Shown: positions 44,352-53,174, counted from the stretch's first letter. The stretch is DNA of 64,000 nt from Streptomyces ochraceiscleroticus (GCF_000720485.1 NZ_JOAX01000022.1:62001-126000); one strand, 5' to 3'. Numbers and translations are program-made. The notes: generated from the sequence alone by a model not told the origin.

Positions 44352-45815
44352 TCAACTCGTATGCGAGCGGTCCGCGAACTCCTCGATCACCGCCTCGGCC
44401 CGTTCGATCTCGTCGCTCAGCGGGTGGTCCTCCGCCACGTACGGCAGCCGTTCGGCGGCCACGGCGAAGGCATCGGTCACCGGGGCCGGTGGAAGGTCGG
44501 CACCGGACATCCGCAACGCCCTTACCGCGCCGATGAGTTCGCAGGCCAGGACGGTCCGATAGGCCGATACCGCCGAGGCGGTGCTGCGGGCGGCCTGAGT
44601 GGAGAAGCTGGCGTGGTCCTCCAGGCCGCGCGAGATCACCGCGGTGCCGAGGGTGACCGGCGCCGCGGCGTGCCGGAGCTGGCCGAGCGCGTCGTGTGCC
44701 ACGTACTCCAGGATCATGATGCCGGAGCTGCCCGCCGGGCCGGCCGCAAGGAACGGCGGCAGGCCGGTGAGGTCCGGCTCGACCAGGTCGCTCAGGCGTG
44801 CCGCCGACAGTTCCGCGGCGTGGTGCAGCGCCGCGCGCAGGCCGTCCAGGGCGAGGGCGAGGTAGGCGGTGGAGAACTGGCCGTGGTGGTACACCTGCTC
44901 GCCGTCGATGTCGATCAGCGGGTTCTCGGCCGCGGCGTTGATGTCGATGGCGAGGATGCGTTCCAGCGCGTCGCCCGCGTCCAGTGCGGGCCCGTGCACC
45001 TGCGGAAAGGCCCGCAGCCCGAAGGGATCCTGCAGCCGCCGCCCGGCAGGCGGATCGTCATCGAGGCGGAGCAGGCGTCGCATCTCGGCGGCGCAGTGCA
45101 GCGACCCGTGGTGCGGCCGCGCGGTATGTACCGCTTCGGAGAACGCCTCCGGCGAGCCGCGCAGCGCGCAGTAGGACAGCGCGGTGATCACATGGCTCGC
45201 CCGCAGCAGCCGCCGCAGCTCGTGCCAGGCCAGCACCGACTCCGCGAGCGTGACGGCGTTGCTGGAGATGAACGCGAGGGCGTCGCCCGGGCTGACCGGC
45301 ACCGGGGCCAGGCCCTTGCCGGTCCAGGGCCGCTCGCCGGCGAGCGTCAGGGCGATCTCGGCGAGTGCGGTGAGATCGCCGGTGCCGATGGCGCCGCGGG
45401 CGTGCACCGAGGGCAGGGCATCCTCGCGCAGTGCGGACTCCAGGGCGCGCAGCAGCCGCGGGTGCACACCGCTGCCCGCCGCGGCCAGTTGGTTGAGGCG
45501 GATCACCAGGGCACCGCGGACGACGTCGTCGGGGAGTGGATCGCCGCTGCCGCCCGCGTGACTGCGCAGCAGCCGCAGTCCGTGCTGGTCGACGGCGTCC
45601 GGAGCGACGACGGCGTGACGGTTGGCGCCGACGCCGGTGGTGCGCCCGTACACCGCGCGTTTCGCACCGCTGTCCCGGGCGATTTCGTACGCCCGCCCGG
45701 CGCGCTTGAGTGCCTCGTCGTCCAGGTCCACCGTCGCGCCGCGGCGGGCGGCACGGACGACGTCGGCACAGCGCAGGTTCGTGCCGGTGATGCGGATCGG
45801 AGTGCTGTCAGTCAT
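44352..45815 (-). CDS. Aromatic amino acid ammonia-lyase homologue with an altered MIO triad
   Basis: A 487-residue member of the HAL/PAL/TAL and aminomutase fold. Preserved are VYGRTTGVGANRH (catalytic Tyr), IRLNQLAAAGSGVHP, SSNAVTLAESVLA, DPFGLRAFPQVHG, and AENPLIDIDGEQVYHHG. At the cofactor position the usual Ala-Ser-Gly is replaced: the sequence reads RGAIGTGDLTAL, so G-T-G (residues 144-146, codons 45386-45378) stands where A-S-G cyclises into MIO. The enzyme may form no MIO or an unusual one. ATG 45815 has GAGGGAGA upstream. Divergent from an MFS transporter; substrate unknown. Confidence 0.85.
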   Translation of the reverse strand: MTDSTPIRITGTNLRCADVVRAARRGATVDLDDEALKRAGRAYEIARDSGAKRAVYGRTTGVGANRHAVVAPDAVDQHGLRLLRSHAGGSGDPLPDDVVRGALVIRLNQLAAAGSGVHPRLLRALESALREDALPSVHARGAIGTGDLTALAEIALTLAGERPWTGKGLAPVPVSPGDALAFISSNAVTLAESVLAWHELRRLLRASHVITALSYCALRGSPEAFSEAVHTARPHHGSLHCAAEMRRLLRLDDDPPAGRRLQDPFGLRAFPQVHGPALDAGDALERILAIDINAAAENPLIDIDGEQVYHHGQFSTAYLALALDGLRAALHHAAELSAARLSDLVEPDLTGLPPFLAAGPAGSSGIMILEYVAHDALGQLRHAAAPVTLGTAVISRGLEDHASFSTQAARSTASAVSAYRTVLACELIGAVRALRMSGADLPPAPVTDAFAVAAERLPYVAEDHPLSDEIERAEAVIEEFADRSHTS

Positions 45816-45988
45816 GAATCTCCCTCTTGACAGAGAACTATTCATCTCACAGGCTGCATGAAACCTTCCATTCTTCAACTTGGCAAGAGCAGTTGATGCA
45901 GGTGGCGCCTAGTAGCCTGCGCCCTCCTCCCCGCCTGACACCGTCGACAGGCGCGGCATTCCCCTCTGATCGGAGAGCTTGTCGAGCT

Positions 45989-47371
45989 ATGCCAGAAGAC
46001 CGGACCCCTCCTCCTCCCGCTTCCCCTCCCGCCGATACCGCGACGGCCGTACGCCCGCCCGGCGACGCCCGCTCGGACACCTTCGACGACGTACCGCTCA
46101 ACCGCTTCCACCTCAAGATCACCGCACTGACCTTCGGGGCGAACTTCTCCGACGGTTACCAACTGGGCATCATCGGCATCGCGCTCACCGCGATAGCCCC
46201 GCAGATGCATCTCGACTCCTGGTGGCAGGGGCTGATGGGCGCCTCGGCGCTCATCGGGGTCTTCGCCGGCAGCATTGTGATCGGCTGGGCCGCCGACCGG
46301 ATCGGCCGGCAGCGGCTCTACATGCTCGACTTCTTGCTGATCGCCGTTGCGTCCGTCCTGCAGTTCTTCGTCAACGGCCCGGTCGAACTGCTCGTCCTGC
46401 GGCTCCTGATCGGGTTCGGCATCGGTGCCGACTACGCGCTCGGCCCCACCCTCGTCGCCGAATTCGTGCCCCGCCGTTACCGCGGCGGCTTGCTGGCCTC
46501 GCTGACCTGCCTGTGGACCGTCGGCTACATCGCCGCGTTCTTCTTCGGCACCTACCTGATCGGTCTCGGCGGCGACTCCTGGCGCTGGCTGCTCGCCAGC
46601 AGCGCACTGCCGGCGATCGCGGTCCTGCTGCTGCGGATCGGTACGCCCGAATCGCCGCGCTGGCTGCTCAGCAAGGGGCGGACCGCCGAGGCCCGGCAGG
46701 TGGTCGCCCGCTTCATCGGCAGCCACGTCGACTTCGACACCTTCGCGGCACAGCAGCACGCGACCCGGCGCGCGGCGTCCTACCGAGAGCTGTTCGGCGC
46801 CGAGCACTGGCGTAACACCGCGTTCGGGATGATCTTCTACAACTGCCAGGTCATCCCGTACTTCGCGATCTACACCTTCCTCCCGCTGGTACTGGTCAAG
46901 ATCCAGCTCGGCGGCGGGGACTTTCTGAGCGAGGCCCTGCTCAATGCGTTCCTGCTGCTGGGCGGGATCGCCGGACTGTGGTTCGTGGCCAAGCTGACCC
47001 GGCGGCGGCTCACCATCGGCTCGTTCGTCGTACTCGCACTGTCCCTGGCGCCGATGGGCCTCTGGCCGGACGCCCCGGCCATGGTGCTGTTCCCGCTGTT
47101 CCTCGTCTTCACCTTCACCATGTCGGCAGCGACCAACCTCGATCAGGTCTACCCGCCCGAGCTGTTCCCCACTGAACTGCGCAGCTCCGGGGTCGGCCTG
47201 CTGAACGGGGTGAGCCGCATCGGCTCCGCCGTCGGCACCTTCCTGCTGCCGGTCAGCCTCGGCTCCCTCGGCTTCGCCCCGACCATGGTGGCCCTCACCG
47301 TCATCCTGGTGATCGGCGCGGCCGTCTCCGCCTTGTGGGCCCCGGAGACGAGCGGGGCAGCACTGGACTGA
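45989..47371 (+). CDS. MFS transporter, sugar-porter-like
   Basis: A 460-residue permease with ~12 membrane helices. Signature motifs: ALIGVFAGSIVIGWAADRIG after helix 2, the RLLIGFGIGADYALGPTLVA stretch, PESPRWLLSKGR in the central loop, and PTELRSSGVGLLNGVSRIG. The N-terminal 45 residues are proline-rich and cytoplasmic. Start at ATG 45989 fits the family; weak GGAGAG lies further upstream. It is divergent from the lyase homologue (174 bp apart) and convergent with the PhyH gene, suggesting transport of the lyase substrate or product. Confidence 0.9.
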   Translation: MPEDRTPPPPASPPADTATAVRPPGDARSDTFDDVPLNRFHLKITALTFGANFSDGYQLGIIGIALTAIAPQMHLDSWWQGLMGASALIGVFAGSIVIGWAADRIGRQRLYMLDFLLIAVASVLQFFVNGPVELLVLRLLIGFGIGADYALGPTLVAEFVPRRYRGGLLASLTCLWTVGYIAAFFFGTYLIGLGGDSWRWLLASSALPAIAVLLLRIGTPESPRWLLSKGRTAEARQVVARFIGSHVDFDTFAAQQHATRRAASYRELFGAEHWRNTAFGMIFYNCQVIPYFAIYTFLPLVLVKIQLGGGDFLSEALLNAFLLLGGIAGLWFVAKLTRRRLTIGSFVVLALSLAPMGLWPDAPAMVLFPLFLVFTFTMSAATNLDQVYPPELFPTELRSSGVGLLNGVSRIGSAVGTFLLPVSLGSLGFAPTMVALTVILVIGAAVSALWAPETSGAALD

Positions 47372-47386
47372 CGTACTGGCACTCCT

Positions 47387-47431
47387 CGCGCGCGGGTGCC
47401 TTGCCCGTACTGGCGAAGGCACCCGCGCGCG
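47387..47431. terminator. Bidirectional terminator hairpin between MFS and PhyH genes
   Basis: Perfect 16-bp stem (CGCGCGCGGGTGCCTT with its complement) and a 13-base loop, located between convergent stops at 47371 and 47460. Confidence 0.88.
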
Positions 47432-47459
47432 GGAGACGTGGTGGATCGCGGGCGTGTGA

Positions 47460-48638
47460 TCAGCTCTGGCGGCGCTTCGCGCCGGCCCGCAGTTCCTGGC
47501 GCAGCCGGTCCGGGGCCCACCCCTCGGTGACGGCCTGCCACAAGGTGTCCGCCTGGGAGGGCGGGGCGAGACCGTCGACCGGCGGGTCGAGGTCCAGGTT
47601 GGTGGGGAAGGGGTATCCCTCGGCGCTCGCGGCGACCACATTGCGCAGCCAGTCTTCGCCGACCCCCTCGGCCTTGCGGCGCAGCAGTACGGGGTAGACG
47701 GCGTTGACTATCGCATCCCGGTCGACGGTCTCCATCGCGCGGCCGAAGGCGGAGGAGATCTGCAGCAGGTTGGCCATGCGTGTGATGTCAGTGGAGCGGT
47801 TGTGTCCGGCGGCGTGGAAGAGAGCGGGGTTGAAGAACACCGCGTCGCCCTTGGCCAGCGGGAGCTGAATGTGGTGTTCGTTGAAGTACGCGATGAACTC
47901 GGGGCGGCGCCAGGCCAGGTACCCGGGCTCGTACTTCTGCGAGTGCGGCAGGTAGAGCGTCGGCCCGGACTCCACCGGCATGTCGCAGTGGGCCACCGCG
48001 CCCTGCAGGGTCAGGACGGGGGAGAGGCGGTGGACGTGGGCCGGGTATGCCGCGGCCTGCTCTTGGGAGAGGAAGCCGAGGTGGTAGTCGCGGTGCGCCT
48101 GCTGGGCCGTGCCGCCCGGGTTGACCACGTTGATCTGGGAGGTGACCTGGTACGCGGGGCCGAGCCAGGCTTCGGCGATCAGGGCCGGCATGTCGTTGGC
48201 GTAGTAGTCGGCGAACGCCTCCGGCTGCCGCACTGCCATCTTCTCCAGCGCGTTCCAGACCCGGTCGTTGGCACCGGGCTTGGCGAAGTGGTCACCGCGG
48301 GACGCGCCCGTCACACGCTCCTCCTCGATCAGTGCGGTGAAGGCGTCGGACGCCCGGTCCACGACGGCCAGGTCGGTGAACGCCCGCTTGAGGACGACGA
48401 TGCCGGGACCGTCCAGCAGGGCCCGTACCAGCTCGCTCTGCGTACTCCGGCGCCCCTCCGGGGTGCCGGCCAGCTCGCGCAGCCGCTCACTGTCGTAGAC
48501 GGGGACGTTCTGCTCGACCCGCTCGGCAGAGGGGTGCTCGCGGGGGTCGGTGCGCTGCCCGACCAGCGACCGGAACTCATCGAGGGAGCAGTCGTCCGCC
48601 CTCAGCCACGTCCGTGATTCCGCATCGGTGAAGGACAC
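47460..48638 (-). CDS. Phytanoyl-CoA dioxygenase family protein (Fe(II)/2-oxoglutarate oxygenase)
   Basis: A 392-residue double-stranded beta-helix oxygenase. Iron ligands are visible as His and Asp in QQAHRDYHLGF and a distal His in FFNPALFHAAGHNRS, with a following Arg for 2-oxoglutarate (RMANLLQIS). Conserved DMPVESGPTLYLPHSQKY is typical of PhyH proteins. These enzymes hydroxylate small natural-product or fatty-acid scaffolds. GTG start with AAAGGA upstream. Divergent from a LacI-type regulator. Together with the lyase and MFS it suggests a small catabolic or biosynthetic set, but substrates are unknown. Confidence 0.9.
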   Translation of the reverse strand: MSFTDAESRTWLRADDCSLDEFRSLVGQRTDPREHPSAERVEQNVPVYDSERLRELAGTPEGRRSTQSELVRALLDGPGIVVLKRAFTDLAVVDRASDAFTALIEEERVTGASRGDHFAKPGANDRVWNALEKMAVRQPEAFADYYANDMPALIAEAWLGPAYQVTSQINVVNPGGTAQQAHRDYHLGFLSQEQAAAYPAHVHRLSPVLTLQGAVAHCDMPVESGPTLYLPHSQKYEPGYLAWRRPEFIAYFNEHHIQLPLAKGDAVFFNPALFHAAGHNRSTDITRMANLLQISSAFGRAMETVDRDAIVNAVYPVLLRRKAEGVGEDWLRNVVAASAEGYPFPTNLDLDPPVDGLAPPSQADTLWQAVTEGWAPDRLRQELRAGAKRRQS

Positions 48639-48650
48639 CCCGGATCCTTT

Positions 48651-48698
48651 CGCCGTACTCGTCGCCGTATGTGTCGCCGTTCTTGTCGCCGCTCGCGC
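48651..48698. repeat. 12-bp tandem repeat (4 units) in the PhyH/LacI intergenic region
   Basis: Four 12-bp units beginning CGCCGT (last CGCCGC) with variable second halves (ACTCGT, ATGTGT, TCTTGT, TCGCGC). It lies just upstream of the PhyH start, in frame with it but without a start codon, so it is leader DNA. The divergent LacI gene begins 135 bp to the right. Confidence 0.8.
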
Positions 48699-48832
48699 TC
48701 TCCTGTCAGTCTGATCAGCTCAGGACCGTCATTCAATCCGCAGCAAGCCATCAAAAACCCCTCATCGCTCCCCTCATTGATCCCTTCAACAACTCCTGTC
48801 ATCGATTCCTGTCGTCCAACCCTGGAAGAGTC

Positions 48833-49858
48833 ATGCGACACCCTTATCCGATCAAGGAGATCGCCCGTCAGGCCGGGCTGAGCGAGGCCACCGTCGACCG
48901 GGTCCTCAACAGCCGGGGCGGCGTGCGGGAGAGCACCGTGATGGAGGTGCACCAGGCGATCAAGGATCTGGACCGTCAGCGGACCCAGGTACGCATTGGC
49001 GGACGCACCTTCATGATGGACATCGTGATGCAGGCACCGGAGCGGTTCTCCACGGCCGTACGCAACGCGCTCGAGGCCGAACTGCCGTCGCTGCAACCCG
49101 CCGTGATGCGTTCGCGCTTCCACTTCCGAGAGACCGGCCCGGCCTCCGAACTGATCGCGACGCTGGACAGGATTGCCAAGCGCGGTTCACAGGGAGTGAT
49201 TCTCAAGGCCCCGGATCTGCCCGAGGTCGGGGCAGCTGTCGGCCGCCTGGTCGCAGCCGGCATTCCGGTCGTCACCTTGGTGAGCGACCTGCCCAGCAGT
49301 GCGCGCCTGGCCTACGTCGGCATCGACAACCGCGCCGCCGGTACCACCGCCGCGTACCTCATCGGTCAGTGGCTCGGCGAGCGCCCGGGCAATGTGCTCA
49401 CCACCATCAGCCGCGGCTTCTTCCGCGGCGAGGAGGAACGCGAGATGGGCTTCCGCAGCGCCATCCGCAACACCCAGCCGCACCGCACCCTCGTCGAGGT
49501 CACCGACAGTGACGGCCTGGACGCCACCCAGTACGACCTCGTACTCGACGCGCTCCAACGGGACCCGTCCATCAACGCGGTCTACTCCATGGGTGGTGGC
49601 AACGCGGCAACCGTGGCGGCGTTTGACGCCCTCGGGCGCCAGTGCGCCGTGTTCATCGCCCACGACCTGGACCACGACAACACCCGGTTGCTGCGCGCAC
49701 GACGGCTGTCCGCCGTCCTCCACCACGACCTGCGCCAGGACATGCGCCGCGCCTGCCAGACCATCATGCGCGCCCACAAGGCACTGCCCGACGAAGGGCC
49801 CGCGCTGCCCTCGGCGATCCAGGTGGTCACGCCGTACAACATGCCGCCCGTGGCGTGA
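48833..49858 (+). CDS. LacI-family transcriptional regulator
   Basis: A 341-residue regulator: HTH IKEIARQAGLSEATVDRVLN with the hinge helix region, then a periplasmic-binding-like domain. The domain contains QGVILKAPDLPEVGAAVGRL, ARLAYVGIDNRAAGTTAAYL, and VYSMGGGNAATVAAFDALG. The VDRVLN recognition helix is the Rhizobium/Streptomyces variant of the LacI motif. ATG 48833 with GGAAGAG upstream. Divergent from the PhyH gene; likely regulates the PhyH/MFS/lyase set. Confidence 0.92.
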   Translation: MRHPYPIKEIARQAGLSEATVDRVLNSRGGVRESTVMEVHQAIKDLDRQRTQVRIGGRTFMMDIVMQAPERFSTAVRNALEAELPSLQPAVMRSRFHFRETGPASELIATLDRIAKRGSQGVILKAPDLPEVGAAVGRLVAAGIPVVTLVSDLPSSARLAYVGIDNRAAGTTAAYLIGQWLGERPGNVLTTISRGFFRGEEEREMGFRSAIRNTQPHRTLVEVTDSDGLDATQYDLVLDALQRDPSINAVYSMGGGNAATVAAFDALGRQCAVFIAHDLDHDNTRLLRARRLSAVLHHDLRQDMRRACQTIMRAHKALPDEGPALPSAIQVVTPYNMPPVA

Positions 49859-49861
49859 ACG

Positions 49862-49896
49862 ACGTCCCGGGCACCGGCGAGCGGCGCCCGGGACGT
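49862..49896. terminator. Terminator hairpin after the LacI gene
   Basis: Perfect 11-bp stem (ACGTCCCGGGC with its complement) around a 13-base loop, immediately after the LacI stop and before the convergent AhpD-like gene. Confidence 0.8.
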
Positions 49897-49914
49897 GGCC
49901 TCCTCAACTCCTCG

Positions 49915-50388
49915 TCAGTCGAACTGGCCGACCTGGTAGTCACCGGCGGGCTGCTGGGTGATGACGTTCCCGCGGTTGAAGGCGTTGATGATGGCGATGA
50001 CGCACACGAGGGCGGCGAGCTGGTCCTCGTCGTAGTACTTGGCGGCATTCGCCCACACCTCGTCCGGGACCCCGCCGGCCGCGTCGGCGATGCGGGTACC
50101 CTCCTCGGTCAGTTCCAGCGCGGCGCGCTCCGCATCGGTGAACACCGTGGCCTCGCGCCAGGCCGCGACCAGGTTGAGGCGCACCGCGGTCTCCCCGGCG
50201 GCAGCGGCGTCCTTGGTGTGCATGTCGATGCAGCCGGCGCAGCCGTTGATCTGGCTGGCACGCAGCATCACCAGTTGCTGCGTCGCCGCCGGCAGCGACG
50301 ATTCGGCGAGCGCCTTGCCCGCGGCGATGAGGTGCTTCATGGCCTTGACCGCGACCGGGCTGGCCATGAGGTTCAACCGAGCATTCAT
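49915..50388 (-). CDS. AhpD-like carboxymuconolactone decarboxylase family protein
   Basis: A 157-residue alkylhydroperoxidase D-like protein. The redox/peroxidatic pair and proton relay are in NGCAGCIDMHTKDA (CxxCxxxH). Flanking helices ASQI and ALELTEEGTRIADAAGGV with a terminal NAFNRGNVI fit the family. It would reduce peroxides or serve a redox partner. It stands alone, convergent with LacI; upstream of it the RlmA-type gene is in the same direction after 126 bp. No OxyR-type regulator or AhpC is nearby. Confidence 0.9.
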   Translation of the reverse strand: MNARLNLMASPVAVKAMKHLIAAGKALAESSLPAATQQLVMLRASQINGCAGCIDMHTKDAAAAGETAVRLNLVAAWREATVFTDAERAALELTEEGTRIADAAGGVPDEVWANAAKYYDEDQLAALVCVIAIINAFNRGNVITQQPAGDYQVGQFD

Positions 50389-50514
50389 GGTGCACTCCTG
50401 TGTCCTGCGTCGTTGTTACTGGTTACCCCTTGGACGGCTCGACCCGGCGAGATGTGACATGGGTGAATGTGACGCGCATCACGCCTTTGCTCTGTCGTGT
50501 GCGGCCGTTCGGGA

Positions 50515-51363
50515 TCACCGAGGCCGGTAGACGGTGGCAAGCAGGGAGACGGTGACCTGGCCGGGCAGGAGGCCGTCGTTGTCCAGGCCCGCGAGGTTCA
50601 CATGGCGTGCGCTCGGCGTCATTCCCACCAGGTCGAGGGCTTCCCTCCTGGTCAAGGGCATGGCGTACGCGACCTGTTCAGTACCGGTGGCCTTGAAGAA
50701 GGGTGTCAGCGCCCGGTGCAGGCGCTGTTCCTTGTCCGGGTCGATCGCGACCGTAGTGGGTACTTGGCCGCGCAGTTCGGCCAGGTGGCTGCCCGTAGGA
50801 CGCACCACGATCAACCGGCCGGTCGGGCGCAGCACTCGGTGGAACTCGGACGGGTTGCGCGGGGCGAAGACATTCAGCACGACATCGGCCGCCCCGTCGG
50901 CCAGCGGGAAGGGACGGAAGACGTCCCAGGCCGCCGCGGCGGCTCGCGCATGGACCCGGGCCGCCGAGCGCAGTGCGCGCACCGAGGTGTCCAGTCCCAG
51001 ACCGCGGGTGCCGGGGAACCGGTCGAGGACGCCGGCCAGGTAGTAGCCCGTGCCGCACCCGACGTCCACGATCGTGCCCTGCTCGGGCACGGTGCCGGCC
51101 GTGAGGCGGACCAGGGCTTGGCGGATGGGCGCGTACTTGCCGGTAGCCAGGAACCGGTCCCGAGCCCGGATCATGGCAGCGTCGTCGCCGCTGGTGGCGC
51201 GGGTGCCCGTCAGGAGACTGACGTAGCCGTGGCGGGCGACGTTGAAGGTGTGGCCTGCCGGGCAGCGCAGTGCGCCACGGTCGAGGCGGAGACCGGCGCG
51301 GCACGTCGGGCAGCGCAGCAGGGTGAGGAACGGTATGAGGGCAGGGGGAAGCGACACAGGCAC
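50515..51363 (-). CDS. 23S rRNA (guanine-N1) methyltransferase, RlmA/TlrB type
   Basis: A 282-residue SAM-dependent methyltransferase. An N-terminal zinc finger (LRCPTCRAGLRLDRGALRC, PAGHTFNVARHGY) precedes the SAM motif VDVGCGTGYYLAGVLDRFPG and ADVVLNVFAPRNPSEF. RlmA(I) modifies G745 and RlmA(II)/TlrB modifies G748 (tylosin/mycinamicin resistance); Gram-positive members are usually RlmA(II), which is likely here but not provable by eye. The GTG at 51363 with AGGAG six bases upstream is preferred over GTG 51420. The leader contains a hairpin and a short open frame. Confidence 0.88.
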   Translation of the reverse strand: MPVSLPPALIPFLTLLRCPTCRAGLRLDRGALRCPAGHTFNVARHGYVSLLTGTRATSGDDAAMIRARDRFLATGKYAPIRQALVRLTAGTVPEQGTIVDVGCGTGYYLAGVLDRFPGTRGLGLDTSVRALRSAARVHARAAAAAWDVFRPFPLADGAADVVLNVFAPRNPSEFHRVLRPTGRLIVVRPTGSHLAELRGQVPTTVAIDPDKEQRLHRALTPFFKATGTEQVAYAMPLTRREALDLVGMTPSARHVNLAGLDNDGLLPGQVTVSLLATVYRPR

Positions 51364-51437
51364 AAGGCACTCCTGGCAAGGGCGAAGGGGAGGGATCGTG
51401 CCTGCACGAACGTGGTTCACGGAACAGGCACGCCAAG

Positions 51438-51516
51438 GAGGGCGACGCCGTCCGGCATCGCCCTCACGGCCTCCCGGTCACAGGAAGCAGCAGTGCGGAG
51501 TGCTCATGAATGCCAT
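51438..51516 (-). promoter_or_regulatory. Leader hairpin and possible 12-residue leader peptide upstream of the RlmA-type gene
   Basis: Minus strand: a 12-codon open frame (51516-51478; M-A-F-M-S-T-P-H-C-C-F-L) is followed by a hairpin with arms GAGGGCGA and TCGCCCTC (51438-51465) plus an inner GCC/GGC extension, about 75 nt before the gene. The open frame has no good ribosome site. The layout resembles attenuators of resistance methyltransferases but is unproven. Confidence 0.35.
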
Positions 51517-51578
51517 ACCTGGAGTTTACAGAGCCAGGAGACCGTGGCCGGGAGTGGTTTACCCCTCACAGGGCCGGG

Positions 51579-51600
51579 CAGCTCAGCTCAGCTCAGCTCG
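51579..51600. repeat. Pentanucleotide repeat (GAGCT on the minus strand) spanning the monooxygenase stop codon
   Basis: Four consecutive 5-bp units run across the last two codons, the TGA and the following bases. Because five is not a multiple of three, gain or loss of a unit would change the stop position. Confidence 0.85.
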
Positions 51601-53174
51601 AACCCGTGGTAGTGCGCCACCGCCACCCCGTCGCCGATCTGTTTGTAGGTGCCGACACCGCCGGCGAACGGCATGAACACCCGCTGTTTACCAGGGATGT
51701 TGGCGCCCATGTACCACGACGCGGCCTGCGGCATCACCGTGAGGGCCGCGACGTCGTTGGTGGTGTTCACCCAGTTGTCCTCGGCGTCGGGCGCCGGCTC
51801 CATGCGGTTCAGACCGTGCTCGCGGAGGTACTCCAGCGCACGGGTGATCCAGTCGACGTGGTACTCGATCGAGGTCATCATGTTGGACAGCACTGATGGG
51901 CTCTGCGGCCCGGTGATCATGAAGAGGTTCGGGAAGCCGGCCGACATCAGACCGAGGTACGTACGAGGGCCGTGGGCCCACTTCTCCCGCAGGGACCGGC
52001 CGTCACCGCTCCGGATGTCCATGGCGTTCAACGCGCCGGTCATCGCGTCGAAGCCCGTGGCGAAGATGATCACGTCGAACTCGTGCCGGGTCTCGCCCGC
52101 GACGATCCCGCGCCGGGTGATGCGGTGGATCGGCTGCTCGTTGATGTCGACCAGCGACACGTTGTCCTGGTTGTAGACCTCGAAGTAGCCGGTGTCGACG
52201 CACATCCGCTTGCTGGCGATCGGGTACGTACGCGGCGACAGCTTCTCCGCGAGCTGCGGGTCCTTGACCTTTTCCCGGATCCGGCCGCGTACGTACTCGG
52301 CGGCGACCTCATTGGCCTTCATGTCCTTGAGGATGTCCTTGAAGGCGCTGGAGAAGCACAGGCCGCCGTCGGCCCAGCGCTTGCCGAACTCGCGCTGCAC
52401 CTCGTCGATTTCGGTTTCGACCAGGGATCGCGTACCGCTGTGGCACTGGAACCCGGTACGCGACATCCGGCTGTACTCCCGGATCTCGCGGTAGCGCGTT
52501 CTGGCATCGGCCAGACGCTCGTCGTTGGGGCCGTTGTGTGCCGGTACGGCGAAGCTCGGCGTGCGTTGGAATACCGTGAGCTCGGCGACGACCGGCGCGA
52601 TCGCGGTGATCGTCTGCAGTCCGGAGGAACCGGTGCCGATGACGGCGACGCGCTTGCCGGCCAGGTCAACGCCCTCGTGCGGCCAGCGGGACGTCCAGTA
52701 CACCTCTCCCGCGAAATCCTCCAGCCCCTCGAACTGCGGCCGGGACGGCACAGAGAGGCATCCGGTCGCCGCGATCACGTACTGCGCTGTGCGAGACGTG
52801 CCGTCGTCGGACGTCACCGTCCACTGGCGGCCGTCACCGTCCCAAGTCAGTGTTTCAACACGGGTGTTGAAGGCGATGTCCTTGCGCAGGTCGTACCGCT
52901 GCGCGACGTGCTGCGCGTAGGAGAGCAGTTCCGGTTGCGCGGCGTACCGCTCGCTCCAGTCCCACTCCTGCTCCAGCTCCGGATCGAAGGAGTACGAGTA
53001 CTCGACCGACTCGATGTCGCAGCGCGCCCCGGGGTAGCGGTTCCAGTACCACGTGCCGCCGACATCGTCGCCGGCCTCGATGACGCGTGCGTCGAAGCCG
53101 AGCCGGCGCAGCCGGTGCAACTGGTACATGCCCGCGAACCCGGCACCGATGATGATCACGTCGTGGTCAGACAT
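51588..53174 (-). CDS. Flavin-containing Baeyer-Villiger-type monooxygenase
   Basis: A 528-residue class B flavoprotein monooxygenase. FAD motif IIGAGFAGMYQLHRL at the N-terminus and NADPH motif VIGTGSSGLQTITAIAP. The BVMO fingerprint FxGxxxHxxxWP appears as FAGEVYWTSRWP, with Trp replacing the His (codon TGG). It would turn a ketone into an ester or lactone using NADPH and O2. It follows and overlaps by 8 bp an esterase gene, a classic pairing where the esterase opens the lactone. The divergent AraC regulator probably controls both. The H to W change may alter catalysis. Confidence 0.92.
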   Translation of the reverse strand: MSDHDVIIIGAGFAGMYQLHRLRRLGFDARVIEAGDDVGGTWYWNRYPGARCDIESVEYSYSFDPELEQEWDWSERYAAQPELLSYAQHVAQRYDLRKDIAFNTRVETLTWDGDGRQWTVTSDDGTSRTAQYVIAATGCLSVPSRPQFEGLEDFAGEVYWTSRWPHEGVDLAGKRVAVIGTGSSGLQTITAIAPVVAELTVFQRTPSFAVPAHNGPNDERLADARTRYREIREYSRMSRTGFQCHSGTRSLVETEIDEVQREFGKRWADGGLCFSSAFKDILKDMKANEVAAEYVRGRIREKVKDPQLAEKLSPRTYPIASKRMCVDTGYFEVYNQDNVSLVDINEQPIHRITRRGIVAGETRHEFDVIIFATGFDAMTGALNAMDIRSGDGRSLREKWAHGPRTYLGLMSAGFPNLFMITGPQSPSVLSNMMTSIEYHVDWITRALEYLREHGLNRMEPAPDAEDNWVNTTNDVAALTVMPQAASWYMGANIPGKQRVFMPFAGGVGTYKQIGDGVAVAHYHGFELS

